DNA of 64,000 nt from Maylandia zebra. Lineage: Eukaryota; Chordata; Actinopteri; Cichliformes; Cichlidae. The notes beneath the pieces are model-generated. The model saw nothing but the letters and a program-made list of their open reading frames with translations. It did no database searches and was not told the origin of the DNA. Position numbers and translations under genes: made by a program. Positions 36,562 through 48,073 of the stretch are shown here, one piece after another. The DNA is taken from the NCBI RefSeq assembly GCF_041146795.1, contig NC_135178.1, positions 2,272,344 through 2,336,343 on the forward strand, read 5' to 3'. Positions within the stretch are counted from its first letter, which is position 1; each line of letters starts with the position of its first letter.

Positions 36562-38252
36562 CCCTAATATAATAGGCTGATGAAGGTTTCCACTTTTTAA
36601 TAATCCCACCTTCACCCCAAAAGTTTCATCTGCATGGAGCCATTCGGTACATGGAGAGAGGTAGGAAGTCCTCTTCCCTTTTTTGGGTGGAACAGCCAGG
36701 CCCCTCCAGTTCTCAACTGCATCTTCATCAGCCAGAGGAATGTTTGTGGCAGCATCAGATCCCACAGACGGGTGAGCATCCATTTTCATTTTGTCTTCTG
36801 CACTGCGAGTCGTCATGGAGCCAGAATTGGCATCTGTGACTTACAGTGATTGTTGCCTCATCTTTGATCTTTTGCAGAACAAATCCGCATATTTCCTTCG
36901 ATGAAGGAAAGATGATGAGCAATAAAGGGATTGACACAAACAGGCAAGTTTTCGTGTTTGAACTCAGCTTCAACAGTGGCTGAACTTGCTGTGATGCTGG
37001 TGCTTTGGAAGAGAGGGACCATTATTCATGTCCAGAGTGGCAAGTAACTTGCGAGTCTTATTATATGAGGAATAATCTCAGGGAGAAAGTGAATATTATC
37101 TCTATCCTCGTTTGCTGCAGCAGGTGACCTGCTCTCCTCACATATTTCTGTTACCCAGTGTCGTAGGTCAGTCTGGATCTCATCAACTGAATCCAATCTC
37201 TCACTTTCCTCTGTCTGTTCATCTGGAATGATGATGGAGTCTTGAGGAATTTGGGCTTTCAGGTATTTCTTGCAGCTTTCTGAAGGAAGGGCGGCTCCTT
37301 CATCACGTTCTTCCTCACTGAGGGCCACAACAGTGATAGCACGTAGGAGCTGTTTTGCATCGTCCAAGTATTGTGACTGAAGAAGCTTTGCTAATGACCT
37401 GACAAAGAAATCTTTAACACGATGTGTTTTCTTCTTCAGGCAGTCCCACTGGCATATCATCTTGATGCAGTGCACAACATCAACCCTGATAAAACAAGGG
37501 GGGACTTTGGCAGACTGGGTTCCAAGAAGGACATGAAAGCATTCATTAAGGTAGGACTTCAGATCAGGATGAGCAGGGAAATCCTTGACCAGAGCTCCCA
37601 GAGTAAAGTCACTCCCAGCTTCCTTTGGCACAGGTGCACCTGCACGAATCCATTCTGTCAACCAGTTTGTGATGGCATTAACATCCTGTTTTTCTGACAG
37701 CATTTGCACCACTGAGACACTGAGGCAATTGTTTTCTGTCAGAATGCCTTGATAAAGGAAGATATGGCCATTTGGTGTCAGCGGTTTTCTCACAACTTGC
37801 ATCAAACACACAGTTGGGGGAGATTTTTTTGACAATGTCTTGTAAACATGCATCTGAGTTTGACTCCAGTAATGACAGAAAACCTGTCCAGCCCAATATC
37901 TCGGATGCTACCACTGTGAGGAACACTATATTTTAATAATTGCAGAGATGCAATGGGGTCCGAGTCTATTCTCTCTTGTTTGGTTTTTCGCAGAGTGGCC
38001 AAATTTGGAAAGTGGCTTGGCTCAGGATCTCCAACATCCATCAAATCTGCTGCCTGCGCTGACCTCCATACAGCTGGTTCCATTCTGCCCTCACACAACT
38101 CTTTAGCGATTTGTTCACACAGGTTTTCAGACATGAACCGCTTGGAGTGGCAAGTGTGCAAGGAGAGATCTGTATTTCTCATGAAACACTGGAGTTCAAT
38201 TGAACTGTTAATTGCCGTCTGTCTGTCACATGACATTTCTTACTGGCCATGA
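36562..38252 (-). pseudogene. Broken transposase-like gene, family not named
   Basis: Minus-strand frames in order: SENLCEQIAKELCEGRMEPA, PNLATLRKTKQERIDSDPIA, then after shifts KPLTPNGHIFLYQGILTENN, VVQMLSEKQDVNAITNWLTE, WIRAGAPVPKEAGSDFTLGA, CFIRVDVVHCIKMICQWDCL, KDFFVRSLAKLLQS, VVALSEEE, and near the end VENWRGLAVPPKKGKRTSYL, PCTEWLH. The spaced Asp residues (VFDAS, GSDF, RVDVVH) suggest a DDE-type nuclease. I recognise this as a recurrent repeat-encoded protein type in animals but cannot assign a superfamily. Frameshifts and loss of the C-terminus show decay. Confidence 0.6.
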
Positions 38253-38264
38253 CACTCCTTACAG

Positions 38265-38470
38265 CACAAGAGTAGACCACTTTGGTCCATTATCGAGCAG
38301 TCTGGGATGTTGACCTTTGAATGACCTATAAAATAAAGTGTAATATCTCAAAAGTCAAAGCAGCACAAACGATAATTTTACCTGCACAAATCTGCACAAA
38401 CGAAGTACTAACTGCTCTGCCTACTTGCCTTTACTTTTCAAGTGGGTGGGTACCTGTGTCGATTATTGGT
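38265..38470 (-). repeat. 5' flank of the transposase-like gene, inverted copy of 26100-26400
   Basis: On the minus strand it shares GTTTGTGCAGATTTGTGCAG, TTTATTTTATAGGTCATTCA and AAGGTCAACATCC with 26100-26290. It leads directly into the broken gene at 36562-38252, so it is probably that element's 5' terminal region. Confidence 0.55.
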
Positions 38471-38734
38471 ATAGGTGTGAATCCAACTTGGTCTTTTTTG
38501 TTGTGACCTAAAACCATATCAGAAATAAATAAATGCCACTTCACCTTAAAAGCCTTTTTAATTGTGTATTTTTTTCACAACTGTTTTTTTCCCAGTTAAA
38601 CAGATATTAGTATGGTGACTTCAAAGAGACTTGACTGCAGAACAATGTGCATCTTCAACAAACTGGTTTGGTGAATCACGTTTTTTCTGAATTCTTAGTC
38701 AAAATCCTTGCTGTGTTTGGGCTTACATAGGCCT

Positions 38735-39405
38735 GCTGCAAGGACCTAAACGCAGGACTCGGAACATGGAGGAATGAACTGAAAGAGGCAGCTTTACTGT
38801 GCTGAAAAACTCAGATGACAAAATGCAGGGAACAGAACATATAAACGGGGAAATAGGGAACTAACATGAAAACTTGAGACCTACGAAACTAAAGACTAAA
38901 AAAACTAACAAATTACACTTTAACCAGGAGCACGGAGGAATTACACACCTGTGTGAGGGTACGATGCAACAACAACTGTCTGGGAGAACTGAAAGAGCCG
39001 GTTCTCTAAAAAGAGCCGGAAATCCCATCACTACGCGATAAGGATCCGGCTCGTGTCGTTCACGTCAAAGATCCGGCTCTAAGAGCCATTTCGTTCGCGA
39101 CCGACACATCACTACTGGGAAGACAGGACTAAAATTCACAAGGGAGAAATCAGGGAGTGGGAGACACAGCTAGAAGTAATCAGGCAGACGGGGAACAGAA
39201 GCTGAACACAAAACACCACTATCAAAATAAAACAGGAAGCACATGACAGGGACAGAGACACGGACTCGACACCGAGCAAGGTACCAAACCTAAGAACTAG
39301 AACTCAGAAAATACTGAGCTAGGAATACTTGAGAGAGAAACCAAAACTAAAAGACTAGCAACGACACATCATGAAATCTAGGATAAATAACACAAAACAG
39401 ATAAA
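38735..39405 (-). mobile_element. LTR-like element with a nested short insertion
   Basis: Same style as 35603-36217: AAGGACCTAAACGCAGGACT, GCAGCTTTACTGTGCTGAA and a long A-rich string of AAACTAA-type words. About 39000-39115 is interrupted by a compact GC-rich segment with repeated AGAGCCGG and CCGGCTC words that resembles a fish MITE. Termini are not clear. Confidence 0.4.
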
Positions 39406-39429
39406 GACCTTGAACTTAAATTTGCCAAT

Positions 39430-41220
39430 GAATTGGTATCAGAGCCTCTCACCCTAGCCTAGCAACTAAGTTAAATGATTTCTTCCAAAGTACCATTAAT
39501 GAAACTGCACAATTGTTTTATAATTCACGTCACTCTCAACAAAATACCGGGGGAATACCGACCCCAAAATGGATGTCTCTTCTCAAGACTCAAAGTTCAA
39601 TATTCAAAAAAATTACAGAAAATGAAATAGAAAGTATATGTCAAAATTAAAAAGTTCTAAAGCAAGGGATGAGTTTGTTTGTGATACCAGTTTTTTTAAG
39701 CATTGTAAATCTTGTATTTTGGTCCCTATCTTTTCAAAGATAGCGGAAAAGTGGGTTGTGAATTCTATCAATGAGCATCTTAATGATTCCAACCCGGTTT
39801 GCACCCTATGCAATTCAGATTTCACACTCTTCATTCAACTGAAACGACTGTCTGCTTTTGTTCAGATGGTGAAGTCTTATTTAGACAAGAGCCGTTATGT
39901 TGCGGCTGTTTCTGTTGATTTTAAGCATGCGTTTGAGTTCTTATCTAGACTGTCAACATTTAACTTTAGTAATCACACTGTTAAATGGATACAGTCTTAT
40001 TTATTAGATAGAAAACAATGCGTGCAAATAAAGAATAGTAAGTCACCCCATCTTCACTGTACGAAAGGTGTACCTCAGGGTTCAATTCTAGGCCCCCTGT
40101 TATTTTCACTCTATGTAAATGACTTGCCCAATGTGTGCAAAAATGTGGACGCGATCGTGTATGCTAATGATACGGTAATTTTTCCACAAGCCAAAACTGC
40201 TAATTTTGCAGCCCATCAGCTTTCATTGGAATTACGCGATTTACAAAAATGGCTGAATGACTCATGCCTGTGCCATAATTTTTTAAAAACGTATCATTGT
40301 GTTTTAGTAAACCTAAAACAACCGTGGCTGCATAAAAGTTTGATTGGGTGCACAAGAACTAATTAATGTTGAGGAATTTAAGTATTTTTTGAGTGCTACT
40401 AGACTTGAAATTATCCTTTAAAAAAAACGTTAAAAAGTAGCAAACTGTAAATGTTAATATACGGAACTTTAGACATATTCGCACTTCATTAACAGACACA
40501 GCAGCGATTACATTACTCTATGATACTGGCTCATACTCCATACTGTATTACAAGTTGGTCTTATACGAGTCTTGCTTCTATTGGGCCAATTTAAGTATGC
40601 TACAAAAGAGCATTGAAAATATTAGACAAGAAACCTTTGTCATACTACCATTGTCAAATTTTAGATAAATACAAGTTTTTAAATTTTATCAATTTCAGAT
40701 TATTTAAATGTGCCTGTCTGATCTACAAGGTTATACATGGTGGGGCGCCTCCACCAATGAGTGATCTTATTAATCTAAAGTCTAGCAGTGTTGCCGGGTC
40801 TCGACTGACTCGAGCCACTGTGAGAGGTGATTATGAATTGGCATTTAGACGGACCACCTTTTCACAGAATGCTCTGTCATATCAGAGAGTGAGCTTCTGG
40901 AATAGTCTTCCACTGTCAGTGAGGGAAAGGACAAGCCTCCCTATTTTTAGGAGTAATTTAAAAGGGTGGCTGTGATCATGTTTAATTAATCATGGTTATA
41001 TATTGCACGTGAAATAGAGTTATAGCATTACAAAAAGGGACACAGTTATTAGTGTAATGGGTCAGTGCAATATCAGGACAGGACTTATGTGCAATATAAC
41101 TGGTGTGTTTCCATTATTGTTTTCTATATTGGCCTATGTTGTCCACTCTTGTTGTCATTGTTTGTTCTAATATAATGTAATCACTGTTTTTGTCCTTGTC
41201 TCTATATACATGGTCTGTAA
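39430..41220 (+). pseudogene. Non-LTR retrotransposon (LINE) reverse transcriptase, decayed
   Basis: Frames read LKSSKARDEFV, IFSKIAEKWVVNSINEHLND, AAVSVDFKHAFE, TVKWIQSYLLDRKQCVQI, TKGVPQGSILGPLLFSLYVN, then YANDT where active enzymes have YADD. A later frame holds FKCACLIYKVIHGGAPPPMS, RRTTFSQNALSYQRVSFWNS, LPLSVRER..., the usual C-terminal end of L2/Rex-type LINEs. A deletion before NPVCTL, multiple stops and the YAND change show it is dead. No endonuclease domain is seen upstream. Confidence 0.85.
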
Positions 41221-42099
41221 ATGATATCTGTATGTTTTTATACAGAGGGTCTGCTGATGGAAATGAGCCAAAAGCTGTTGTTATGGTCTGGGTGAAGCAC
41301 CTGTGTTCCTGGTGTCTTCACCCCTGGGCGGGGCCCCTTCGTTTCCACCGACTAGCTGCACCTGTGAGCAATGAGGCTGCAGAGATATAAGACCAGCAAT
41401 CCACCATTGCCAGATTGTCCGTGAATCTGCATTAGTGAAGGTTATTGCAGTAGTTGAATGTTGCCATTGTTTTAGTGGAATTAATTCTTTGCTCACAGTC
41501 AAGCCTCCAGATGACAGGTTGCCTTTACCTCACTGTGTTTGACCGCTGGATTACTTGCAGCTCCACTAGATATGCTCACCTGCCCAGCACATGGACCATG
41601 CACTAAGATCTCTCTTTGTTTCCCGCAGACCGTCTCCCCCTCTGTTTCGCCTCTGCCTGTAGAGAGTAAGGCTATGTACATGAGTATGTTTGAAAATGGA
41701 GATTTTCAGGGTGTTTTGTTTTAACTCCCGTCCACACGTGAAGTTTTGAAAAAAAAAATATCTCCGTCCACATGAAAACACTAAAATGAAAGACTAAACA
41801 GAGTTTTGTGCCCTCACAACCTGAAGTGCTTCTGAAAAGTTTTTGTTTTTCTGAAAAGGGATAATTTTGGGTTACTTTTCATGTTCCAGTGCTTCAAATG
41901 TTAATGACCAAAGAGAGTATTTTGGTTCATCTACACTGACAACCTAGGAATGAACAAAATACATACAGCATACATAAATGTAATTTTAAAAAAAAATTTT
42001 TTTTAAAGTGAATTTATTCAAAACCGACATCGGGATTTGGGTTGTGAGAGCGTCTGTGTTGAATGTAGAAGTCACGTAAGAAGTTCACTCTGACGCTGT

Positions 42100-42250
42100 A
42101 ATCTGTAATCTAAACGAGAGGAGATGAAGGCATGGACAAGCATCTCCAGTTCACCTTTGGATACAATAGTCCTGAGTTTGGCAATGTTTCTTAGATGAAA
42201 AAAGCAGGAGCGGGTCACAGACTTGATATGAGCATCAAACGACAGTGATT
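42100..42250 (-). repeat. Short retroposon-type fragment
   Basis: GGCATGGACAAGCATCTCCA, then TTCTTAGATGAAAAAAGCAG, matches in style the retroposon bodies elsewhere in the window. It abuts a minus-strand LINE fragment. No protein frame. Confidence 0.35.
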
Positions 42251-42254
42251 GATC

Positions 42255-42840
42255 AAAAATTATCCCAAGATTCCACTGATTTTATCTTGGAAAAATCCTA
42301 GAAAGTCATTGCAGTGCTTATCTGAAAAGACAGGTGTGCACGGAGTTGCGGGGGAGACTATGTTATTTACTGTGTCGAAGAGAACCTTAGGATTTCTTTT
42401 TCCTACTGCGAGTAGTTCAGAGAAATAAGTGGCTCTCGCATCTTTCACCATGTTTTTGAAGGTAGATAATAGTGGAGCTTATGAACTTCAAGTTTTGTGG
42501 CTTTCCACAGGCGCTTAGTTTTACGGAAAATTCACCTAAAGCTGTGAATAGCTTCTGTGAACCAGGGCAGGGATTTAGTAGTGCTGCCGTTTGTTCATGT
42601 TGGACTAAAAGATTATATATGAAAGGAGTGCAACCAATCAAAACTCTCACTTTTGGGATTCGGGGCACACATACCTTGTTATTCAGACACTGGGAGAGCC
42701 ATCTTTCTAGAAGCTCCTCTGGTCCTGATGACTCCTGCTCTTCCTGGTCAGATCCTTGATTGTCTTTGTCCTGCATAGATTCTCTGTCCTCTCTCCTTTT
42801 CACTTTCTTTGCTGCATATGTTGAAAATGCATTCGTTGTC
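42255..42840 (-). pseudogene. LINE fragment, linker before reverse transcriptase
   Basis: The minus-strand frame 42451-42260 reads DARATYFSELLAVGKRNPKV, LFDTVNNIVSP, FSDKHCNDFLGFFQDKI, which matches the region between endonuclease and reverse transcriptase of fish L2-like LINEs. The upstream frame to about 42803 (KPQNLKFISS..., PEELLERWLSQCLNN) is less clear and may be another element's tail. No catalytic domain is present. Confidence 0.6.
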
Positions 42841-42849
42841 AGTGCTCAG

Positions 42850-44740
42850 CTCTGGAGGGTGTCCTCTGCAGGGTCCTTAAGCTGTGCAAAGCAATATTGC
42901 TCATTATTAATAAATGTAAGTGTACAGATAAATGTATAACATAAACAGGTCTGACTTTAGCTTGTTTAAATAACCTTGGTAAACCCTTTTGGCTGTGATG
43001 GCATCACAGCACATAAATGTTGCCACTGTGTCGTTAAGTTTTACGTCCCAACTGTTGCTTGGCCGGGAAGAATAATTAATGTTTTAAAAAGAAACCAGAT
43101 GAATAAATTCCATGACACTTCAACCCTACTTCATAGTATGTCTAAAAAATTAAAGGTTTTCTTACATAAGTGCTACTGGAGAAATATAGCATGTTGAATG
43201 TGGGTGCAGTCCCCATATTCATCTTCTCCCAGGCTGCCTTGAAATTTCTGGTAGCTTATGATGAACACCTCCATTGGAACTGTGGGGAAAAAGTAGATGC
43301 CTCCGAACTGCCTTCAATATTTTCTCTAATAGCTGTAACGCTGCAACCAGGCGTGCTCGTTCCTATAGAGGGACCGCTGCTTGCCCATGGTACTTTTGAG
43401 TCTTGTGCTGTTCAACCTAATAAATCAAAAGACATGTTCATTCTCTCTGATCAGCTGACTAAACAATGTATATGCCTCTTAGGTAACTATAACTCTTATA
43501 GTTTTCGTACTTACGGATGATGTGGGCACCATGCTTAGTTTTTTTTCTACCGTTTCAACCCCCTCTGATTCACTGATAACACAGCCCCCCCATTCCAAGG
43601 GCTTTCCCTCTATAAAATACCACTGTGCAATACTTCATTTTCTCTCTATCTCATTGTACATCTAAATATTCTATTCCTCAATACTCATGTTGATGGCCAC
43701 ACCCTTTCGGTGGCCAGTTATGGAAATGATGTATCCACCCAACCGTCCAAAAAACAATTTTACTTTTGATCCGATCTGGGGTTGCTTCTCGAGTTTATCT
43801 GTAGAAGCAGAAATAGAACATTGTATGCATTAGTATGTCATGCTAATACATATAGTGCATTTACATGTGCAGTTCTTTTGTGCAGATTATAGAGGGACTT
43901 TATAAGCACCATTTCTCAAGGACCACAAGAGCACCACAAAGCACCAAACACATTTTCCAGAATAACCATACACACAAACCCAGTTTTCAGTTCCAAGTCC
44001 CTGTAATGTGTCATGAGACCTGGGGTTAAAGTCCCACCCCCTGGTCGCCTCTACATCACAGCTAAGAGAAGTTCAAAGGTCTTAAAATCAAACAAATGTG
44101 ATAAAAAAAAATATTCAAAGTGATAAAACAGAGCTTTTCTCTATTTCCACTAATGCAAACGTGCTAATCATTTCAAAGAAGAAGTTAAATAAAATAAAAA
44201 AAGGTAATTAACAGAGTTAATTACAGTACATTAACATTAACAGTAATCCTAGTGGATATAACACTCTCCTTTATGCTGTTTCGCAGATAAACCTGTTTCT
44301 TACCAAATCTTTTATGTTCTGAACTGTTCTTCCTGCCAACACTGGTTCCTCTGCCAGTTTCCAATGACTGCATTCATTTCTGGTGGCCAGTTTCCCTTTG
44401 TTTATGTGGTCATTAAAATGCTTCATCACTGCAGCAACCTCAGCCTTGGACCACCTTTTTTATGGGAGCTCTTCTTGAATCACGGGCTTGAGAAGCATTT
44501 TTATCTGGAAGAAGCAGAAAATTGTTGGAATATCCAGCAACTGATCTCCTCAGTTTTAAACATTTGTTGATTGTTGTTAAAAGAAGGGATGCTACCCTCT
44601 CCCAACTTCTGAGGTGTGTTGCTACCATCAATATCAAAATGAGCTAATGTTCGCTTTAAATATTACATTGTCTCATTTTAGACATTTGATACATTTTCAG
44701 TGTTCTAGTGTGTAAAAAGATAAGTTGAATACAAGTTTTG
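42850..44740. other. No recognisable gene
   Basis: AT-rich sequence with short frames only, such as 43170-43520 plus (SQAALKFLVAYDEHLHWNCG...), which I could not relate to any family. No clear repeat boundaries seen. Confidence 0.5.
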
Positions 44741-44741
44741 T

Positions 44742-44899
44742 GATGCATGCTCAATCATTAAGCCAAGTTCGTCCCAAAAGGTTGATTCTGTTCGTCTGGA
44801 CGCAGCGTTTCATGACGTTCCTCCCACTGAAAACAATATGTCCAGATGAACAGAATCAACCTTTTGAGATTTACTTACCTTAATGATTGAGCATGCATC
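44742..44899. mobile_element. Palindromic MITE-like repeat, 158 bp
   Basis: Arms of about 56 bp (GATGCATGCTCAATCATTAA..., AAAAGGTTGATTCTGTTC.TC, TGGAC) are inverted copies flanking a centre of about 45 bp. The right half matches the ends of the repeats at 4065-4260 and 10515-10690 (GTCCAGATGAACAGAATCAA). The centre holds TCATGACGTTCCTCCCACTG. No coding sequence. Confidence 0.8.
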
Positions 44900-46500
44900 C
44901 TCTGAGCACCATAGTATGTCTTGAAATAGTCAGGGGACACCCTGCCCTAAAAATGTTTGTCCGCTGTCCTTAACCTTGAGCTTCTGAAAATAATGGACTA
45001 CATTTAATGGCTACAATGTGGTGATTCTGTTAAATCCCTTGAATTAAAGCTGAAAGTCTACACTTTTAATCACATATGGATTGATTAATTTTAAAATCCA
45101 TTGTGGTGGTGTAGGTGGTGTACAGAGACAGAAATACAATAAAATTACAAAGAACGTGTCCATCAGCTTAGGGAACCAACTGTACCTCATTTTATTGATT
45201 CTGTCTTATTCTATTTTAAATTTATATTTTAAAACACATAAGGGTACTTAGACCTAAACTTCCCTTACCTTCAGAGGGAGCGGCAGTTTCATTGCTGTAG
45301 GCATCCATAGTAGCACTTCATTTGCTGGTTACACATTTTGATTAAGTTTTAATATTCGCAACAAACACATTTTATCCACTGAAACCAAAATAGTCATAAC
45401 TTACCACAATCTCCAGTGTCTTGGACCTGCTCTGCGTTTGTGGACTCAGCGACTGCATGCACAGGCTCACGTGTACCACATGCCGACGTTGCGAGTGTAA
45501 ATGCCGGCAAAGCCACTTTACTTTGCACTTTTATTTTGAAGAGTACCTTAGCACTTCCTCTTTTATTGTGTCAGACTTCCTGTTCTGTTCTCGGTGAGGC
45601 GACGCAAACACGTTGCTTCAGAGTGAGTAAAAGCGTTTGTTTTTGAGGGTACTCATGCAAAACTATGTGTTTTATTTATCTGTCACATGCTATAACTTTG
45701 AAAGTTTACTCAATGTGGTTGAATTCGTTTTTTATTGTGTATGCATGTCATTTGTTTGTGGTGTGGAAAGACTGGCTAAGAGATGTGCATGGAGGAGGTT
45801 GGCTAGCTGATTCAGCATGATTAGCACCCTTGGAAGCAGAAAGAGGTTGGTTAATGATTGCAAATGATTGTTTATGTATTTAAGAGACAGAATGGTTGTT
45901 GTTAATTCATTTTATTAAATGCTGTAACATAAGTAGTTTAAAAACTATTGATTTATGTCAATGTCACTATTTGAGTTAATCAAAATAATTTTCTATGGTA
46001 AAATGTGAACATTTCTGCACTTTTTACGTAAATGTTTAATGGTATTTGTTTGTGCATCTTTATAGTTTTCACGGTGCCATATTGTCGGTGGTTAAAGGAG
46101 GAGAGAATAAAGTTGCATCAGTCGAAGCTCTCTGCGTCACGAGTGGTAATTCCAAGTGGGCAGCTACAGCGAGTTCTGTACCATCATTGTACACGGACAA
46201 TTCTGTTAATTGTCCGTGTTTTAAGGTTTTAATTCTGTTGATTAAGGATAATGATCAACTCCTGCCTAGCCCTAATATTTGCTCCTTTCAATACAAACCT
46301 TGAATTTCAATCTCATCCAGCGATTTTCCCTGGATCATGGAAAGTCTTTTCTCCATTGATAAAAGAAGTTTGGAAATCTTGGCCAGCTGTGCTGTGTTGC
46401 TTGGATTATCGTTATGAAATTTAATGTACTTCTAAGATGGAAGGGTTTTTTTTTTTTGTCTTGTTTTACTCTTTTGCTTCGAGCACTATGTAAATGGTAA
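44900..46500. other. No recognisable gene
   Basis: Unique-looking AT-rich DNA with short unrelated frames. Nothing supported beyond a T-run near 46450. Confidence 0.45.
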
Positions 46501-46529
46501 GATCTTTATTCTGTATTCATTCAGAGACT

Positions 46530-47585
46530 TGAATGCTAATGAAAAAGAAAAAGCTGTGGCTTCGTTCTCCAAGTAACAAAAGGCATTTGCTGCAGATTTT
46601 TGAAAGTAGTGAGGGAGAATCTGAACATCTTCTGTGAAGGGCAATGTTTATACTTTGTCTCACTCGATGTGTTCAAGGCACAGCGAGACAATTTGAGGCT
46701 TACAACTTCTTGAACGTGTCAATGGACTTGATTAGGGCTTAATCCTCTGCTCGACAATGGATAATGTCAGAGATTTTGTGTAGTGTATGTCCCAGTTTTT
46801 GTGCGAGGCTTGTGAATGACAGTGTCTCTTCAACGAAACCTGAAGCTTTCTTTACCGCTTGCACAACTCTCTGGAAGTTAGCAGACATTATGGCTTTCTC
46901 CATGTTATGCACTAAGTTCTGCACGCAGACACAACAAATATCCCACTTCACTAAGCTTCTGTCGAATATATTCTTACTTTGTGGGGTCTTTTCCGTGTCA
47001 TCTTTTGGTTTGTTAATACATCTGCGGACATGTCTCCAAAGGTCCTTCCGAACATACATCCCTTGACAGTAAAAGCAATAAACAAACTTCCCTCTACTGC
47101 TTTAGTCTTGGGTCTTCTGTTCACTGTCATTGGTCCCATTCCACCATGCAAAACTGCAGCATTATGCTTAAAATTTCCCTTATTTCTCGATTTCTGTAAC
47201 AGGATTTTATGCTCCAGGGAGGGAAAATACATGCACAACATCAGGAGCCATTTTGTGTGTTTTCAGGTTTGTGTTAGTTTAGCTTTTGAAATTTTAGTTT
47301 GTGGTTTGAGTGGAAAAATGATTGCCATTTTTGTGGCAAAGTCAGTTTTTCAGATTTAGTCTTGCAAAGCTCGGTTTTATCTTCTGGCTTTTCCTCGGTC
47401 AAGTTGTAGATGGAATTTGTTGAATCTGATTGTTCATTTGCTGTGGGGATGTCATCTTGGCATAGCAGATCTTTTGATGCGTTTGGCATAACTAGGGTGC
47501 TTGTGTCTGATGATGTCACTACAGAGATGAATACAGACCACACGGTTTTTACTGCCCTATGGATTGCCAAGAAAATGGTCCTCAT
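46530..47585 (-). pseudogene. Degenerate zinc-finger/recombinase-type TE protein (possibly Crypton-like)
   Basis: Minus-strand pieces: YVRKDLWRHVRRCINKPKDD, NFQRVVQAVKKASGF, SLAQKLGHTLHKISDIIHC and, after a stop and shift, TLPFTEDVQILPHYFQKS. This order fits a recurrent fish TE-encoded protein with C2H2-type fingers ahead of a tyrosine-recombinase domain. The catalytic Arg/Tyr part is not seen. An upstream frame (47585-47274, NLTEEKPEDKTELCKTKSEK) may be its acidic N-terminus. The family name is tentative. Confidence 0.5.
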
Positions 47586-47639
47586 GAACTTTAAAAATAA
47601 AAATAATCTAAATTCTAACCAATATGGAGACCATCTGAT

Positions 47640-48060
47640 AGATCATATTTATCTTGATACAGCCTCTGCCACCACATTAGATCAATCCCTCTGGGCTCCT
47701 TTGATCAGCTCCATCACCTAGTGGGGGTCTGGAGTCATAGTTTTGTCCCGCCTTCGCTATTGTGGTTGTTTTGGGGGCAGGTACCAGCTTGGGGTGTCTG
47801 GGGATTCCCTAGGGATGTTTTTCCTGGAGGGCTCAATCCAGGGGCTGTGGTCATGACCTGGTTGGGGCTTCGGGGACTGGTGCATCAACAGAACTGGGGG
47901 CCTCTTCAACTGGAAGGGAGGTTACATCGTTGCAGGAGGTCTCTGCTCTCCAGGTGGGGGAGAGATACTGGGTGTCTATTGTCTTATGTAGTCTGGGATA
48001 CGATTAAATGATGGGGTGTGTGTAGTTTCCTCTGCGGTGGGGTCGGATGGGCTGCCCCAG
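47640..48060. repeat. GC-richer insertion, unclassified
   Basis: A G-rich stretch (GGGGCAGGTACCAGCTTGGG, GGGGATTCCCTAGGGATG) stands out from the AT-rich flanks and separates two minus-strand TE relics. A 96-codon plus-strand frame over it has Trp/Gly-rich, repeat-like content and no recognisable domain. Probably part of a retroelement. Confidence 0.4.
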
Positions 48061-48073
48061 GCCCATATCAATC

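Noticed and set aside
37422..37697. Plus-strand 91-codon frame
   Set aside because: Shadow of the minus-strand transposase-like relic, which carries the conserved blocks.
47721..48011. 96-codon Trp/Gly-rich frame
   Set aside because: Sits in a GC-rich repeat-like insertion between two TE relics; no domain.
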